In this document: positions 14,999 to 24,059 of the stretch, one piece after another
Numbering within the stretch: the stretch's first letter is position 1
How the letters are laid out: the number at the start of each line of letters is the position of its first letter
Assembly (NCBI GenBank): GCA_949738465.1
Contig: CATJBQ010000113.1
Coordinates: forward strand, 1-46,798
Origin: an uncultured Lachnospiraceae bacterium
GTDB lineage: Bacteria; Bacillota; Clostridia; Lachnospirales; Lachnospiraceae
Length of the DNA: 46,798 nucleotides
Direction: 5' to 3'
Position numbers and translations under genes: made by a program
The notes under the pieces: generated by a model
What the model was told of the DNA's origin: nothing
What the model saw: the letters and a program-made list of their open reading frames with translations, nothing else
Databases searched by the model: none

Positions 14999-16710
14999 AA
15001 AAAACTTTAAAGCGGTATGTGAATATCTTCAAGGGCGTGCGCCTGCCATGGGTGTGGATGCTTCTCCTTATGGCAGTGACCTTACTTGAGATCACGCTCG
15101 GACTGGAGAGCGTGGAGATCAGCGCCTCGATCATCGACGCCAGCCAAAGCGCCATCGACACTGATAAGCTCGTGCGCTACGTTGTGAACCTCGGCCTGAC
15201 CCTGGTAACATTGATGGGTCAGACATATTTCTCCGGCGTGCTCAGCCAGAAGATCAGCGCAGGCGTGCGCGTCAAGGTCTGGGACAAGCTTATGCGCCTG
15301 CCCCTGGGCTATTATGACACCGAGAGCGCTAACGACCTTGTGAGCCGTGTGACCTCCGACTCCGCCTCCGCCAGTACCTACTTCACCACCAGCATTAATT
15401 TTATTTCCACCGTCTACGCAGGCGTGGTGGTGTTCTTGCGGCTGTTCAGGCTCCATGTAGGGCTTGCCTCCTGGTCGTTGCTCATCATTCCATGCACCCT
15501 TGGCGTGGGCGCTATATATTCTGCCATATCCTACCACTCCGCCCTGCTGGGGACGAGATATAACGCTAAAACAACAGGCTACATGACAGAGCGTGTCCAC
15601 AACCTGCGGCTCATCCGCGCCCTTGGCGCCGAACGGTATGAGAAAAATAAATCCGCCGGCATCTTCAAGCGCCAGTACTGGGCCGACCTCTATGGCCAGG
15701 GTACCGTCGCCTTTATCGTTGTGGGGATGCAGGCGCTGGGATGCATGTCCCTTGTCATCTCTTTTGTGACCGGCGGCAAAATGGTGGCTGACGGGACGCT
15801 GACAATAGGGACGCTGGTTATCTTTTACGGCTTTTCCTCCGCCGTGTCGCTCCATATGTCCAACCTCTTTATGGCGTTCGGCGCCATTATAGGCGCAAAT
15901 GGAGCGCTCAAGAAGATTTCCCAGCTCCTGGAGCAGGCCGACGAACCGGAAGGCGGCGAGGAGGTGGCAGGGGAGGAGGACATTGTCCTTGACCACGTAT
16001 CCTTCGCCTACAGGGATGTGCCCGTGCTGCATGATATTTCCTGCCGCATCAAAGCGGGCTGCGTAACCGCCATTGTGGGTACTAACGGAGCAGGGAAATC
16101 TACCATTCTCAAGCTTTTAGAGCGGATGTACGCCCCCAACGAGGGCCGAATCCTCTTTGGTGAGCGTAAGATCAGCGAATATAACCTGACCTCCTGGCGT
16201 CACACCCTCGCAATTGTGGCACAGGACACGCCCTTGATGTCCGGCACGGTTCGTGAGAACCTGACCTATGGCCTTGGCCGCGAGGTATCGGACAATGAGC
16301 TTATAGAAGCCGTAAAGCTTGCCAACGCCTATGATTTCATCATGGAGGCCCCCGGCGGCTTTGACGCCGAGGTGGGACCGGGTGGATCCAATTTTTCCGG
16401 CGGCCAGCGTCAATGCCTTGCCATTGCCCGCGCTGTAATCCGCGCTCCGCGCTACCTCCTCCTGGATGAAGCTACAAGTAACTTAGACGCCAAGTGCGAA
16501 GCCGATGTCGCCACCGCCCTTGACAGGCTGATGGAGGGCCGCACTACCGTGATGATCGCCCACAGCTACCGCGCCGCCCAGGCCGCGGATGAAGTCATTG
16601 TCATGGACGCAGGCCATATCGTGGGCATGGGCTCCCCAGAGGAGCTTTTGCGCACAAATACCTATTACCGTATTTTTGCCCGCAGGGCAGATAAGGAGGC
16701 CGTATTATGA
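14995..16710 (+). CDS. ABC exporter half-transporter 2
   Basis: 571 residues with the same layout as its upstream neighbour: membrane domain (about 1-310) and ATPase with Walker A GTNGAGKS (about 361-369), signature FSGGQ, Walker B LLLDEATSNLD and His in IAHS. AAGGAGG precedes the ATG at 14995; the longer frame from 14944 lies inside the first half-transporter. Both halves keep their catalytic Glu, unlike many heterodimeric exporters in which one site is degenerate. Start and stop both overlap neighbours by four bases, showing tight translational coupling. Confidence 0.9.
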   Translation: MKKTLKRYVNIFKGVRLPWVWMLLLMAVTLLEITLGLESVEISASIIDASQSAIDTDKLVRYVVNLGLTLVTLMGQTYFSGVLSQKISAGVRVKVWDKLMRLPLGYYDTESANDLVSRVTSDSASASTYFTTSINFISTVYAGVVVFLRLFRLHVGLASWSLLIIPCTLGVGAIYSAISYHSALLGTRYNAKTTGYMTERVHNLRLIRALGAERYEKNKSAGIFKRQYWADLYGQGTVAFIVVGMQALGCMSLVISFVTGGKMVADGTLTIGTLVIFYGFSSAVSLHMSNLFMAFGAIIGANGALKKISQLLEQADEPEGGEEVAGEEDIVLDHVSFAYRDVPVLHDISCRIKAGCVTAIVGTNGAGKSTILKLLERMYAPNEGRILFGERKISEYNLTSWRHTLAIVAQDTPLMSGTVRENLTYGLGREVSDNELIEAVKLANAYDFIMEAPGGFDAEVGPGGSNFSGGQRQCLAIARAVIRAPRYLLLDEATSNLDAKCEADVATALDRLMEGRTTVMIAHSYRAAQAADEVIVMDAGHIVGMGSPEELLRTNTYYRIFARRADKEAVL

Positions 16711-17576
16711 AAACACATGTAACGCACCTTTGGGATGTGAAGCTTATCCCTATGCCAGAGGACGTTCCCGAATGGCGTGTAAGCGATGCCGAGACGGATG
16801 CCCTGATTTCCGCCCTTGCCGCCCAGCATGCAGCGCAGCTTGACGTTCCCGCCGCCTGCGCAGGTGACACCGTTTTCTGCGCTGCCGGCCAAAATCTTGC
16901 CGACCGCACCGTCATGATCTACCCCGGAAGGAATATGCCCGGAGCAGAAGCCGCCGAAGAGGCCCTTGTCGGTGCGAAAGTCGGGGAAACCGTCAAAACG
17001 GAACTTTGCGGCTCTCCTGCCACCCTCACGGTACAGCGCGTCGTCCGCCTTCAGCCTGCCACAATCGATGACGCGCTCATCACGGGCGAGGGCATTGACG
17101 GTGTCGCCACCGTGGATGCCTACCGGAGGTATATCCGCGAGAAAACGGAGCAGGAAAACCGCAGCTTTTCCGCCAGGAGCCTTTCCGCAGCCTTTCGCCA
17201 ACAGCTTATCGAGCGCTCCGAGTACGCTGTGGACGAGGAGGAGCGGGAGGCATGGCTTGAAACGTCAGCACGTGAGCTATTCGACATGTACCTGCAGGAG
17301 GGAATAGATCCCCATATTCCGGAGGACGGCACGGAATTCCTCACCGACGAGCAGGCTATAGAGCAGTTTAAGGAGAAACTCCGCCCCCAGTACTTAGCCC
17401 GTGCCATGAACCGTGCGTTCTGTCTGTCCCACGGCATCACCATGGGGCCAAAGGAGGCTGAGATTTATTCCGGGTCGGATCTTTCACCCGATATGGCGGA
17501 GGACACCTTCTATGAAAGCAAGACCTGGGATCTTTTATATGAGATTGCCATGGAGAGATTGGAGGGAGAAGAATGA
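16707..17576 (+). CDS. Trigger-factor-like chaperone
   Basis: 289 residues, cytoplasmic, no signal peptide. The middle (about 50-120: AGDTVFCAAGQ, ALVGAKVGETVKTEL, ATLTVQRVVRLQPATIDDAL) resembles the peptidyl-prolyl isomerase domain of trigger factor. The rest is long-helical (SARSLSAAFRQQLIERSEYAVDEEEREAW) like the trigger factor C-terminal arms. The N-terminal ribosome-binding signature GFRxGKxP is not seen, so it is not the housekeeping tig product. Start and stop overlap the neighbours (ATGA both times). Probably a dedicated folding or holding factor for a protein handled by this cluster. Confidence 0.72.
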   Translation: MKTHVTHLWDVKLIPMPEDVPEWRVSDAETDALISALAAQHAAQLDVPAACAGDTVFCAAGQNLADRTVMIYPGRNMPGAEAAEEALVGAKVGETVKTELCGSPATLTVQRVVRLQPATIDDALITGEGIDGVATVDAYRRYIREKTEQENRSFSARSLSAAFRQQLIERSEYAVDEEEREAWLETSARELFDMYLQEGIDPHIPEDGTEFLTDEQAIEQFKEKLRPQYLARAMNRAFCLSHGITMGPKEAEIYSGSDLSPDMAEDTFYESKTWDLLYEIAMERLEGEE

Positions 17577-17887
17577 TAATCCAAGCTACCGCTGAAAACT
17601 TTGATGCGCTTCTTAACACAGAATACGCCGTTGTAGATTGCTATGGCGATTTTTGTGGGGCGTGCGTCGTGCTGGAGCCAATCTATCACGCCGCCGCCGC
17701 CGACCTTGCCGGAATCAGCTTTATTGAGATCAATCTCACCCAAAATTGGCAGATTGCGGAGCGCTTTGGCATTGATGCCATGCCTACCCTGCTTTTTTTC
17801 CGAAATGGAAAAGAAGTTCACCGTGTGGAAGGCAGTATGGACCGTGCCGAGCTCAACCGCCACATTGCGCAAATGCTATATAACTAG
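17573..17887 (+). CDS. Thioredoxin-family protein with CGAC active site
   Basis: 104 residues, standard thioredoxin length. The redox centre is DFCGAC (C28, C31) instead of WCGPC: Ala replaces Pro and Phe replaces Trp. The cis-Pro loop AMPT (P71) is intact. A third Cys (C23) lies just before the active site. The CxxC dipeptide sets the redox potential in this family, so the change should make it behave differently from thioredoxin 1. The gene is coupled to the chaperone gene (ATGA) and lies just before the FTR-like gene, its likely reductant. Confidence 0.88.
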   Translation: MIIQATAENFDALLNTEYAVVDCYGDFCGACVVLEPIYHAAAADLAGISFIEINLTQNWQIAERFGIDAMPTLLFFRNGKEVHRVEGSMDRAELNRHIAQMLYN

Positions 17888-17900
17888 AGGAGGTACCAAA

Positions 17901-18101
17901 ATGGGAAAAATTCGTGTCAACACCAACGCTGAGGTTGTAAAAAGCGTCCGCGAGGGCCTGAAAGCGACCGGGGGCTATTGCCCCTGTCGCACAGAGCGCC
18001 TGCCGGAGTATAAGTGTATCTGCGAGGAGTTCCGAGCCCAGTGCGCCGACCCCGACTTTGAGGGCTATTGCCACTGTATGCTTTATTACAAGGAAAAATA
18101 A
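17901..18101 (+). CDS. Ferredoxin:thioredoxin reductase catalytic-chain-like protein, short form
   Basis: 66 residues from an ATG with AGGAGG upstream. Three CxC motifs: CPC (27, 29), CIC (39, 41) and CHC (57, 59) in GYCHCMLYY. Plant and cyanobacterial FTR catalytic chains have CPC-x16-CPC-x8-CHC. Here the spacings are 9 and 15, and C48 is extra. The expected role is a [4Fe-4S] protein that uses ferredoxin electrons to reduce a disulfide, with the adjacent thioredoxin as natural partner. No variable subunit or ferredoxin gene is present in the window. Confidence 0.8.
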   Translation: MGKIRVNTNAEVVKSVREGLKATGGYCPCRTERLPEYKCICEEFRAQCADPDFEGYCHCMLYYKEK

Positions 18102-18169
18102 AAATCAGCTATCACAGTCATACTTTTTTAATTTTTTACATAAATTAGACAAAAACAGGAATGAGAGCT

Positions 18170-19933
18170 ATGAAAAAAGTCATACGATATCTGCTCCCCT
18201 GCTTTTGTCTTTTTTTGTGCATGGGAGCTATTTTTTCCGGGCAGATGGGAAAGCTGGCGACGTTGGGAGAGAAAACCGGGGCTCAGGGAGAGCAGCAGCG
18301 TTTTCTGGAATACTTAGACCAGCTTTTCCGGGAGGAGATCACGGCAAACACCATCAACCTCCATTATACTCTGAAAAATCCGGATCAGTACGGAATCCGG
18401 GAGTACCCCGTGACATTAGGCCAGGTAAATACCCAGGAAAGCGTGGAGGCCACGGCAATGCTGGAAAATATGCAGGCAGCCTTAAAAAGTTTCGACTCCA
18501 AAAAACTGGATCCACAATACGCCATGATTTACGATATGCTGGAAGACGAGGTGGAGCTGGAGCTTGGGGCGGCGGAACTGTATCTGTACCAGGAGCCCCT
18601 GCGTCCTTCGACGGGAGTAGCCGGAGAGCTGCCGGTGCTTCTGGCGGAATATACGTTTTACACGGAAAAGGATATCCAGGACTATCTGGCGCTTCTGGGA
18701 CAGCTTCCGGAATATTTTTCCCAGGTTCTAAAGCTGGAGCGTGAAAAAGCAGACGCCGGGCTGTTTATGCCGGAGTATGCGGCCAATGAGGTGATCGACC
18801 AATGTGAAAATTTTGTCAAAGATACGGAGAACAATTATCTGCTGGACACCTTTGCAGACAAGGTGCAGGGCCTTGAGGTGGATCAGGCGTCTTACATACA
18901 GCAAAACGAAGCCGTTGTGGCGGAGGCGGTGATTCCTGCCTATGAGCAGTTGATTGCAGGACTTCGGGACATCCTCTCGGAGCTTTCCGGACAGGAATGG
19001 AACCAGCAGGGGCTGTACCATCTTCCCCAGGGAACCGCGTATTATGAATATCTTGTCCGTTCCTACACCGGCTCCGATCTGACGATCAAAGAGATGCAGC
19101 AGGCGGCAAAGGAACGGCGGGCCTACGATATGTCGGAAGCGGCCAGGCTGATCCGGGAAGATCCCGATCTTCTGACCGTCAGCGCTTCCTACAGCTTTGA
19201 CCTTCAGGATCCGGTGGCTATTTTACAGCAGCTCCAGGAAAAAATGGCCGCTGATTTTCCCACGGCGCCGGATACGGCCTATACGGTAAAATATGTACAT
19301 CCCTCCCTGGAAGCCCACTTAGCGCCGGCCTTTTATCTGGCGGTCCCCATCGACGACATCAGCCAGAACGCCATTTATATCAACGGCTCCAGCAATTATC
19401 AGAAGCTGAAATTATACACTACCCTGGCCCATGAAGGATTTCCAGGGCATCTGTACCAGAATATCATGGAGCGGAGCCAGGACTTTCTGCCGATCCGCAG
19501 CCTTCTTGGCACCAGCGGCTATTCGGAAGGCTGGGCCACCTATGTGGAGATGATTTCCTATGGCTACGCAGACCTGGAGCCGGGATTGGGCGAACTTCTG
19601 ATGCACGACCAGTCGGCCCTTTTGAGCCTGTATGCCACGGCGGACTTAGGGATCCACGGGGAGGGCTGGTCCTTAGAGGATATGACGGAATTTTTCGGGG
19701 AATACCAGATCAGCGACCAGCAGGTACTGACGGACATTTACCAGCTCATCGTGGAAGAACCGGCCCATTATCTGAAGTATTACATCGGCTACCTGGAATT
19801 CTTAAAGCTGAAGGAGGAGGCCCAGAACGCATGGGGAGACGGATACAGCGATTATAAGTTCCATGAGGTTTTGATGGAATTGGGACCGGCGCAGTTTGAC
19901 ATTTTGCGGAAATATTTTCCACATGAGGTATAA
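18170..19933 (+). CDS. DUF885-family secreted metallopeptidase-like protein
   Basis: 587 residues. The start at 18170 has AGGA nine bases upstream; an ATG at 18161 is an alternative. An N-terminal hydrophobic signal segment (about 5-27) lacks a lipobox. The DUF885 signature HEGFPGH (421-427) is present, a gluzincin-like zinc site, with a downstream GYSEGWATYVE segment supplying the third ligand region. Family members are believed to be extracytoplasmic carboxypeptidase-like enzymes, mostly uncharacterised. It stands alone, between the ABC/redox cluster and a convergent housekeeping operon. Confidence 0.88.
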   Translation: MKKVIRYLLPCFCLFLCMGAIFSGQMGKLATLGEKTGAQGEQQRFLEYLDQLFREEITANTINLHYTLKNPDQYGIREYPVTLGQVNTQESVEATAMLENMQAALKSFDSKKLDPQYAMIYDMLEDEVELELGAAELYLYQEPLRPSTGVAGELPVLLAEYTFYTEKDIQDYLALLGQLPEYFSQVLKLEREKADAGLFMPEYAANEVIDQCENFVKDTENNYLLDTFADKVQGLEVDQASYIQQNEAVVAEAVIPAYEQLIAGLRDILSELSGQEWNQQGLYHLPQGTAYYEYLVRSYTGSDLTIKEMQQAAKERRAYDMSEAARLIREDPDLLTVSASYSFDLQDPVAILQQLQEKMAADFPTAPDTAYTVKYVHPSLEAHLAPAFYLAVPIDDISQNAIYINGSSNYQKLKLYTTLAHEGFPGHLYQNIMERSQDFLPIRSLLGTSGYSEGWATYVEMISYGYADLEPGLGELLMHDQSALLSLYATADLGIHGEGWSLEDMTEFFGEYQISDQQVLTDIYQLIVEEPAHYLKYYIGYLEFLKLKEEAQNAWGDGYSDYKFHEVLMELGPAQFDILRKYFPHEV

Positions 19934-19950
19934 AGCGCCCGGCTGACAAT

Positions 19951-19978
19951 CCTTGCGGCAAAGTCCTTGGCCGCAAGG
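19951..19978. terminator. Hairpin between convergent genes
   Basis: CCTTGCGGC (19951-19959) and GCCGCAAGG (19970-19978) form a perfect 9-bp stem. There is no T run, so termination efficiency is uncertain. Confidence 0.45.
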
Positions 19979-19992
19979 CCAGGCAGGGGGCC

Positions 19993-20844
19993 TTAATCCT
20001 GGGACTCCTTCAGCAGAGCCTGGTAGACCTCCCGCTTGCTGATTCCCCGGTCCTTAGCCGCCAGCCGCATGGCTTCCTTGCGATCCATGCCCTGCTGTTC
20101 ATAATAAGCCACATGCTCCGAAAGCGTCAAAGCCTCCCAGCTAAGACGCGCTTCCTCAAGCAGGGCCTCACGGCTTTTCCCTTCGATCACAAGGACGTAT
20201 TCGCCCCGGGGCTCCTCCTTCTCATAGAAGGCGGCGGCTTCCTCCAGGGTGGTGGCAAATACCGTCTCATACCGCTTGGTCAGCTCCCGGCAGAGGGAAA
20301 TCTTCCGGTTTCCTATGGCTTTTTGCAGCTCTTCCAGGGTCTTTTTCAAATGATGAGGCGCCTCGTACAGAACGACAGTTCTAGTCTCCTCCTTCAAGGA
20401 ATCCAGAATGAAAGCACGTTCCTTTTTTTCTCTGGGAAGAAATGCCTCGAAAGCAAAACGCCTGGTGGGAAGCCCGGACATGGTTGGCGCCGTGACGCAG
20501 GCGGCGGGTCCGGGCAGGGAGGTGACGGGGATGCCAGCCTCCTGGCAGATGCGGACCATCTCCTCCCCGGGATCGGAGATCCCCGGCGTTCCCGCGTCGG
20601 TGATCAGAGCGATGTTTTTCCCTTCCCGAAGCTGCTGCGCCAGTATATGGGCCTTCTCAATCTTGTTGTATTCGTGATAGCTGGTCATGGGTGTTTTGAT
20701 CCCAAAATGATTCAAAAGCTTGATGGAATTGCGGGTGTCCTCGGCGGCGATCAGATCCACTTCCTTCAAAATCCGCAAAACGCGGAGGGTAATGTCCTCC
20801 AGGTTGCCGATGGGAGTAGCGCATAAATATAAGGTTCCGGCCAT
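19993..20844 (-). CDS. rsmI: 16S rRNA (cytidine1402-2'-O)-methyltransferase RsmI
   Basis: 283 residues. SAM-dependent tetrapyrrole-methylase-fold enzyme that 2'-O-methylates C1402 of 16S rRNA in the ribosomal P site. Clear motifs: LYLCATPIGNLEDITLR at the start, AAEDTRNSIKLLNHF, ITDAGTPGISDPG and TSLPGP. The C-terminal HTH-like tail (RKEAMRLAAKDRGISKREVYQALL) is also typical. The start at 20844 (MAGTLYL) has GGAGGAAAGG upstream. Last gene of the seven-gene minus-strand operon, as in Bacillus (yabC). Confidence 0.96.
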   Translation of the reverse strand: MAGTLYLCATPIGNLEDITLRVLRILKEVDLIAAEDTRNSIKLLNHFGIKTPMTSYHEYNKIEKAHILAQQLREGKNIALITDAGTPGISDPGEEMVRICQEAGIPVTSLPGPAACVTAPTMSGLPTRRFAFEAFLPREKKERAFILDSLKEETRTVVLYEAPHHLKKTLEELQKAIGNRKISLCRELTKRYETVFATTLEEAAAFYEKEEPRGEYVLVIEGKSREALLEEARLSWEALTLSEHVAYYEQQGMDRKEAMRLAAKDRGISKREVYQALLKESQD

Positions 20845-20877
20845 AATCTTCCTTTCCTCCAAAAAAGTGTGCAAAAA

Positions 20878-21615
20878 TCAGTATCCGTAAATATCATAGA
20901 TTTCATCGGTATATACTCCCGGCTTTTGATACACGATCAGAGGTTTTTCCACGGTAATGCGGGAATTGCCGCCACGTAAGCCTTCGATCAGCACCATGTT
21001 GGGCTCCTTGTCCACAAAGGGGTGTACCAGCTTCATGCGTTTCGGCTCCACGCCATACTGGTGCATCAGGCACAGAATTTCCGTCAGGCGGAAAGGGCGG
21101 TGTACCATATAAAAGCGTCCCCTGGGCATCAACAGCTTTGCAGACTGGGAAATCACGTCCTCCAAGGTACACAGGATCTCATGGCGGGCAATGGCTTTGG
21201 CCGGGTCGCTGTTGGTAAGGCCATGGTTTCCCGTCATGTAGGGTGGATTGACGGTAACCACATGAAAAGAAGATGCTCCAAAGGTCCTTGAAGCATCCTT
21301 GATATCTCCCTCTTCGATTGTAATCTTATCCTCCAGGCGGTTGGCGGCCACGCTCCGCCGGGCGATATCCACATTTTCCTTCTGGATCTCCAGGCCGGTA
21401 AAATGCTCTCCCGGCGTCTTTGCCTCCAGCAAAATGGGAATAATCCCGTTGCCGGTGCACAGGTCCATGGCCCGCTCCCACGGCTTTACCCAGGCAAAGC
21501 CGGACAGGAGTACGGCGTCCATGCCGAAGCAGAAACGGCCGGGATCCTGGATAATCACATAGCCGTTGCGGGCAAGCTTGTCCAGCCGCTCGCCGGGGCG
21601 TAACGAAATCTTCAT
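20878..21615 (-). CDS. tRNA1(Val) (adenine37-N6)-methyltransferase-like (TrmN6/YabB)
   Basis: 245 residues. Class I methyltransferase with SAM-binding motif DLCTGNGIIPILL and the N6-adenine signature NPPY (in VTVNPPYMTGN). It corresponds by position and sequence type to yabB of the Bacillus operon, related to E. coli YfiC, which makes m6A37 in tRNA1(Val). The YazA GIY-YIG gene that lies between yabB and rsmI in Bacillus is missing here. It follows ricT by three bases. Confidence 0.9.
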   Translation of the reverse strand: MKISLRPGERLDKLARNGYVIIQDPGRFCFGMDAVLLSGFAWVKPWERAMDLCTGNGIIPILLEAKTPGEHFTGLEIQKENVDIARRSVAANRLEDKITIEEGDIKDASRTFGASSFHVVTVNPPYMTGNHGLTNSDPAKAIARHEILCTLEDVISQSAKLLMPRGRFYMVHRPFRLTEILCLMHQYGVEPKRMKLVHPFVDKEPNMVLIEGLRGGNSRITVEKPLIVYQKPGVYTDEIYDIYGY

Positions 21616-21618
21616 CGG

Positions 21619-22524
21619 TTATTTGCCCTCATCCAGCTTGGATTTGCCCCGGTCCTCCAACGCCTCCAGGGCCTTCAGCTCCTTGGCGGAAAGCTTCTTC
21701 TCCTTCTTGCGGCGGGGCTTGAACCGTAGCTGGTTCACGTTATATTCCCGGATCTCCTTCTCATCGTCGATCTCCACCACTACCTTCACGGTCTGGCGCA
21801 GCACATTGACACTCTGCACCGTACCCTTCAGCTTGTCGTCTGTGGTGACGAAGTCGCCGTTGCCGGGAAGGCGGCTGTTCAGGTATTCGTAAGTCTCCTC
21901 TTCATTTTTCAGACAGCACATCAGCCGTCCGCAGACCCCGGAAATCTTGGTGGGGTTCAGGGAAAGATTCTGCTCCTTGGCCATCTTGATGGAAACCGGG
22001 GCAAACTCCGACAAATAAGTGCTGCAGCACAGAGCCCGTCCACAGATGCCGATCCCGCCCAGGATCTTCGTCTCGTCCCGGACGCCGATCTGGCGCAGCT
22101 CGATACGGGTGCGGAAAACGGCCGCCAGGTGCTTCACCAGCTCCCGGAAGTCGATCCGTCCGTCCGCTGTAAAGTAGAACAACAGTTTGTTATTGTCAAA
22201 GGTATATTCCGCTTCCACCAGCTTCATGTCCAGCTTGTGCTTCTGGATCTTCTCCAGGCAGATGCGGTAGGCATCCTTTTCCTTCTCCCGGTTGCGCTCC
22301 GTGGTACGGTCATCCTCCTTGGTGGCTACCCGCAGCAGCGGCTTTAAGGGCTGGATCACCTTATCCTCGGGCATCTCGGTGGGGGGGATGATGACGGTCC
22401 CATATTCTACGCCCCGGGCAGTCTCCACAATAACGTGGCTGCCGGCAGTTACTTCAAAATTCAGCGGGTTAAAATAATAAACCTTCCCCGCCGGGCGAAA
22501 TCGAACGCCAACTATTTTTACCAT
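21619..22524 (-). CDS. ricT: RicT (YaaT/PSP1 family)
   Basis: 301 residues. The PSP1 C-terminal domain and Cys-rich signature (CGRALCCSTYL, GVCGRLMCCLKNEE) identify RicT. In Bacillus this subunit of the RicA-RicF-RicT complex carries Fe-S clusters, stimulates RNase Y processing and affects sporulation, competence and biofilm. A Lys/Glu-rich C-terminal tail follows. In Bacillus, yabA lies just downstream; here it is absent and trmN6 follows directly. It lies four bases after holB, so it is co-translated. Confidence 0.95.
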   Translation of the reverse strand: MVKIVGVRFRPAGKVYYFNPLNFEVTAGSHVIVETARGVEYGTVIIPPTEMPEDKVIQPLKPLLRVATKEDDRTTERNREKEKDAYRICLEKIQKHKLDMKLVEAEYTFDNNKLLFYFTADGRIDFRELVKHLAAVFRTRIELRQIGVRDETKILGGIGICGRALCCSTYLSEFAPVSIKMAKEQNLSLNPTKISGVCGRLMCCLKNEEETYEYLNSRLPGNGDFVTTDDKLKGTVQSVNVLRQTVKVVVEIDDEKEIREYNVNQLRFKPRRKKEKKLSAKELKALEALEDRGKSKLDEGK

Positions 22525-22528
22525 ATGA

Positions 22529-23518
22529 TTAGTTCTCCTTCATGGTCAGCAGCAGGAGCTCCATTACCAGATCGAAATTCACATTAGCGTTGAGGCGCTG
22601 CTTTGCCTTTTCCAGGCCTTGCAAAATAGTCTCAATGCCGCCGTAGGAGCTTGTGCTGGCCGATTTTTTTATTTCATAAACCTCATCCTTGAAAATCAGG
22701 CAGTTTACATCCGCGGTAGCCTTAAACAGCAGTACATCCCGGTACCAGATCATCAGGATATCAAAATAATCGTTGATCGTAAGCTTATATTCGCTGATCT
22801 TTCGGACGGCGTCCATCATCTCGTAAAGCTCAATCTCATGGATCCGTTTCACTAACTGTAAGGCGGAATGCTTCAATTCATTAAAATCCTCATTTCCCGC
22901 CAGTTGGATGGCCTTCCCCACATTTCCCTGGGCAAAAGCGGTGCAGACCTCCGCCTTGTAATCCGGCACCTGCAGCTTCTGCATCAGATAAGACCTGATC
23001 TTGTCATCCTCCACAGCCTTTAGGTCCAGGGTAATGCAGCGGGAGAGGATTGTGGGAAGAAAAGCGTCCGCATTGGTGGTCAGAAGCAGGATCACCGCAT
23101 AGGCCGGTGGCTCCTCGATGGTCTTAAGCAACGCATTCTGGGCCTGGGGATTCATCTTCTCCGCCTCGTCGATAATATAAACCTTGCGGGGGCTGCTGTA
23201 GGGCTTGATGGTAATATCGTTATTGATCTGCTTACGGATCTCATCCACCGAAATCGTGGCCGGCTTCTCATGGGTAAGATAAATGATATCCGGCTGGTTT
23301 TTCGATAACGCCTGTCTGCAGGAATGGCACTCCATGCAGGGGGCGCTGCCGCCGGACTCACATTGCAGCGTCATGGCGAAAGCCTCTGCCAGCATCATCT
23401 TGCCGGAGCGGTCCGGGCCGTTGAAAATATAGGCGTGGGACACCTTATCGCTGGCGGCAGCCCGCTGAAGATGCTCGATGATCTTCTCATGTCCGATAAT
23501 GTCTGAAAAACCTGCCAT
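22529..23518 (-). CDS. holB: DNA polymerase III delta' subunit
   Basis: 329-residue AAA+ clamp-loader subunit. The start at 23518 (MAGFSDIIGHEKI) has AAGGAGG upstream. A zinc module with four Cys (CESGG..CMECHSC) and a sensor motif (LLTTNADAFLPTILSRC) are visible. The P-loop reads GPDRSGKM, with Met where ATP-binding members have Thr or Ser. This fits delta', which need not hydrolyse ATP. It loads the beta clamp together with DnaX and delta. Position in the operon matches Bacillus holB. Confidence 0.94.
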   Translation of the reverse strand: MAGFSDIIGHEKIIEHLQRAAASDKVSHAYIFNGPDRSGKMMLAEAFAMTLQCESGGSAPCMECHSCRQALSKNQPDIIYLTHEKPATISVDEIRKQINNDITIKPYSSPRKVYIIDEAEKMNPQAQNALLKTIEEPPAYAVILLLTTNADAFLPTILSRCITLDLKAVEDDKIRSYLMQKLQVPDYKAEVCTAFAQGNVGKAIQLAGNEDFNELKHSALQLVKRIHEIELYEMMDAVRKISEYKLTINDYFDILMIWYRDVLLFKATADVNCLIFKDEVYEIKKSASTSSYGGIETILQGLEKAKQRLNANVNFDLVMELLLLTMKEN

Positions 23519-23579
23519 AATTGCCTCCTTATAAAGGTATAAAATTGCCACGCAAAGAATCTTTCGGCGGAACTTTTAA

Positions 23580-24020
23580 TTAAGTACTGATATCCAGAAG
23601 CAATCCCCGGATCTCATCCACCTTGCCTAAGATGGTAAGATGATCCTTCTCATCCTTCACCAGCTCCGAAGCCAGCTCGTCCAGATTCCGGTCCACCAGC
23701 TTCACAATGCCGTAAACCCGGTGGCGTCCCCGGCGGTCCAGAAAGTTCTCCCGGGAAAACTTGTGGGAACGGTTGACAACCTCGTTCATAAAATCCTTCA
23801 CCAGCTCACGGTACCGCTTCATATCCCGCACATCCATATGCTCCGCGATCTTCTCCCCCTGGGTGGTGATATCCTCCATCAGGGAGTTGAGTTTCTGCTG
23901 TAAATCCTTCTCCTCAATCTGGCTGGCCAGTGTAAATTTGAAGGTACCGTCTGCTTTCTCCGCTGCGGTCGTCTTCTCCGGCGCAGGGGCGGCGGTAACC
24001 TGATTGACTTTCATATCCAT
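23580..24020 (-). CDS. yaaR: YaaR-family protein (DUF327)
   Basis: 146 residues, helical and soluble. The body ([61 protein letters not shown]) matches DUF327/YaaR, a conserved Firmicute protein of unknown function always found near holB. The N-terminal 25 residues are a low-complexity Ala/Lys segment. In Bacillus yaaQ (a c-di-AMP-binding PII-like protein) lies next to it; it is missing here. Confidence 0.9.
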   Translation of the reverse strand: MDMKVNQVTAAPAPEKTTAAEKADGTFKFTLASQIEEKDLQQKLNSLMEDITTQGEKIAEHMDVRDMKRYRELVKDFMNEVVNRSHKFSRENFLDRRGRHRVYGIVKLVDRNLDELASELVKDEKDHLTILGKVDEIRGLLLDIST

Positions 24021-24059
24021 AGTCGCACCTCTTCTGCCAGTGATCAGGCAGCTTCTATT

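Noticed and set aside
12634-18101. Bacteriocin or lantibiotic biosynthesis locus
   Set aside because: No short precursor, no LanM/LanB, radical SAM enzyme or leader peptidase domain is visible; only the exporters fit.
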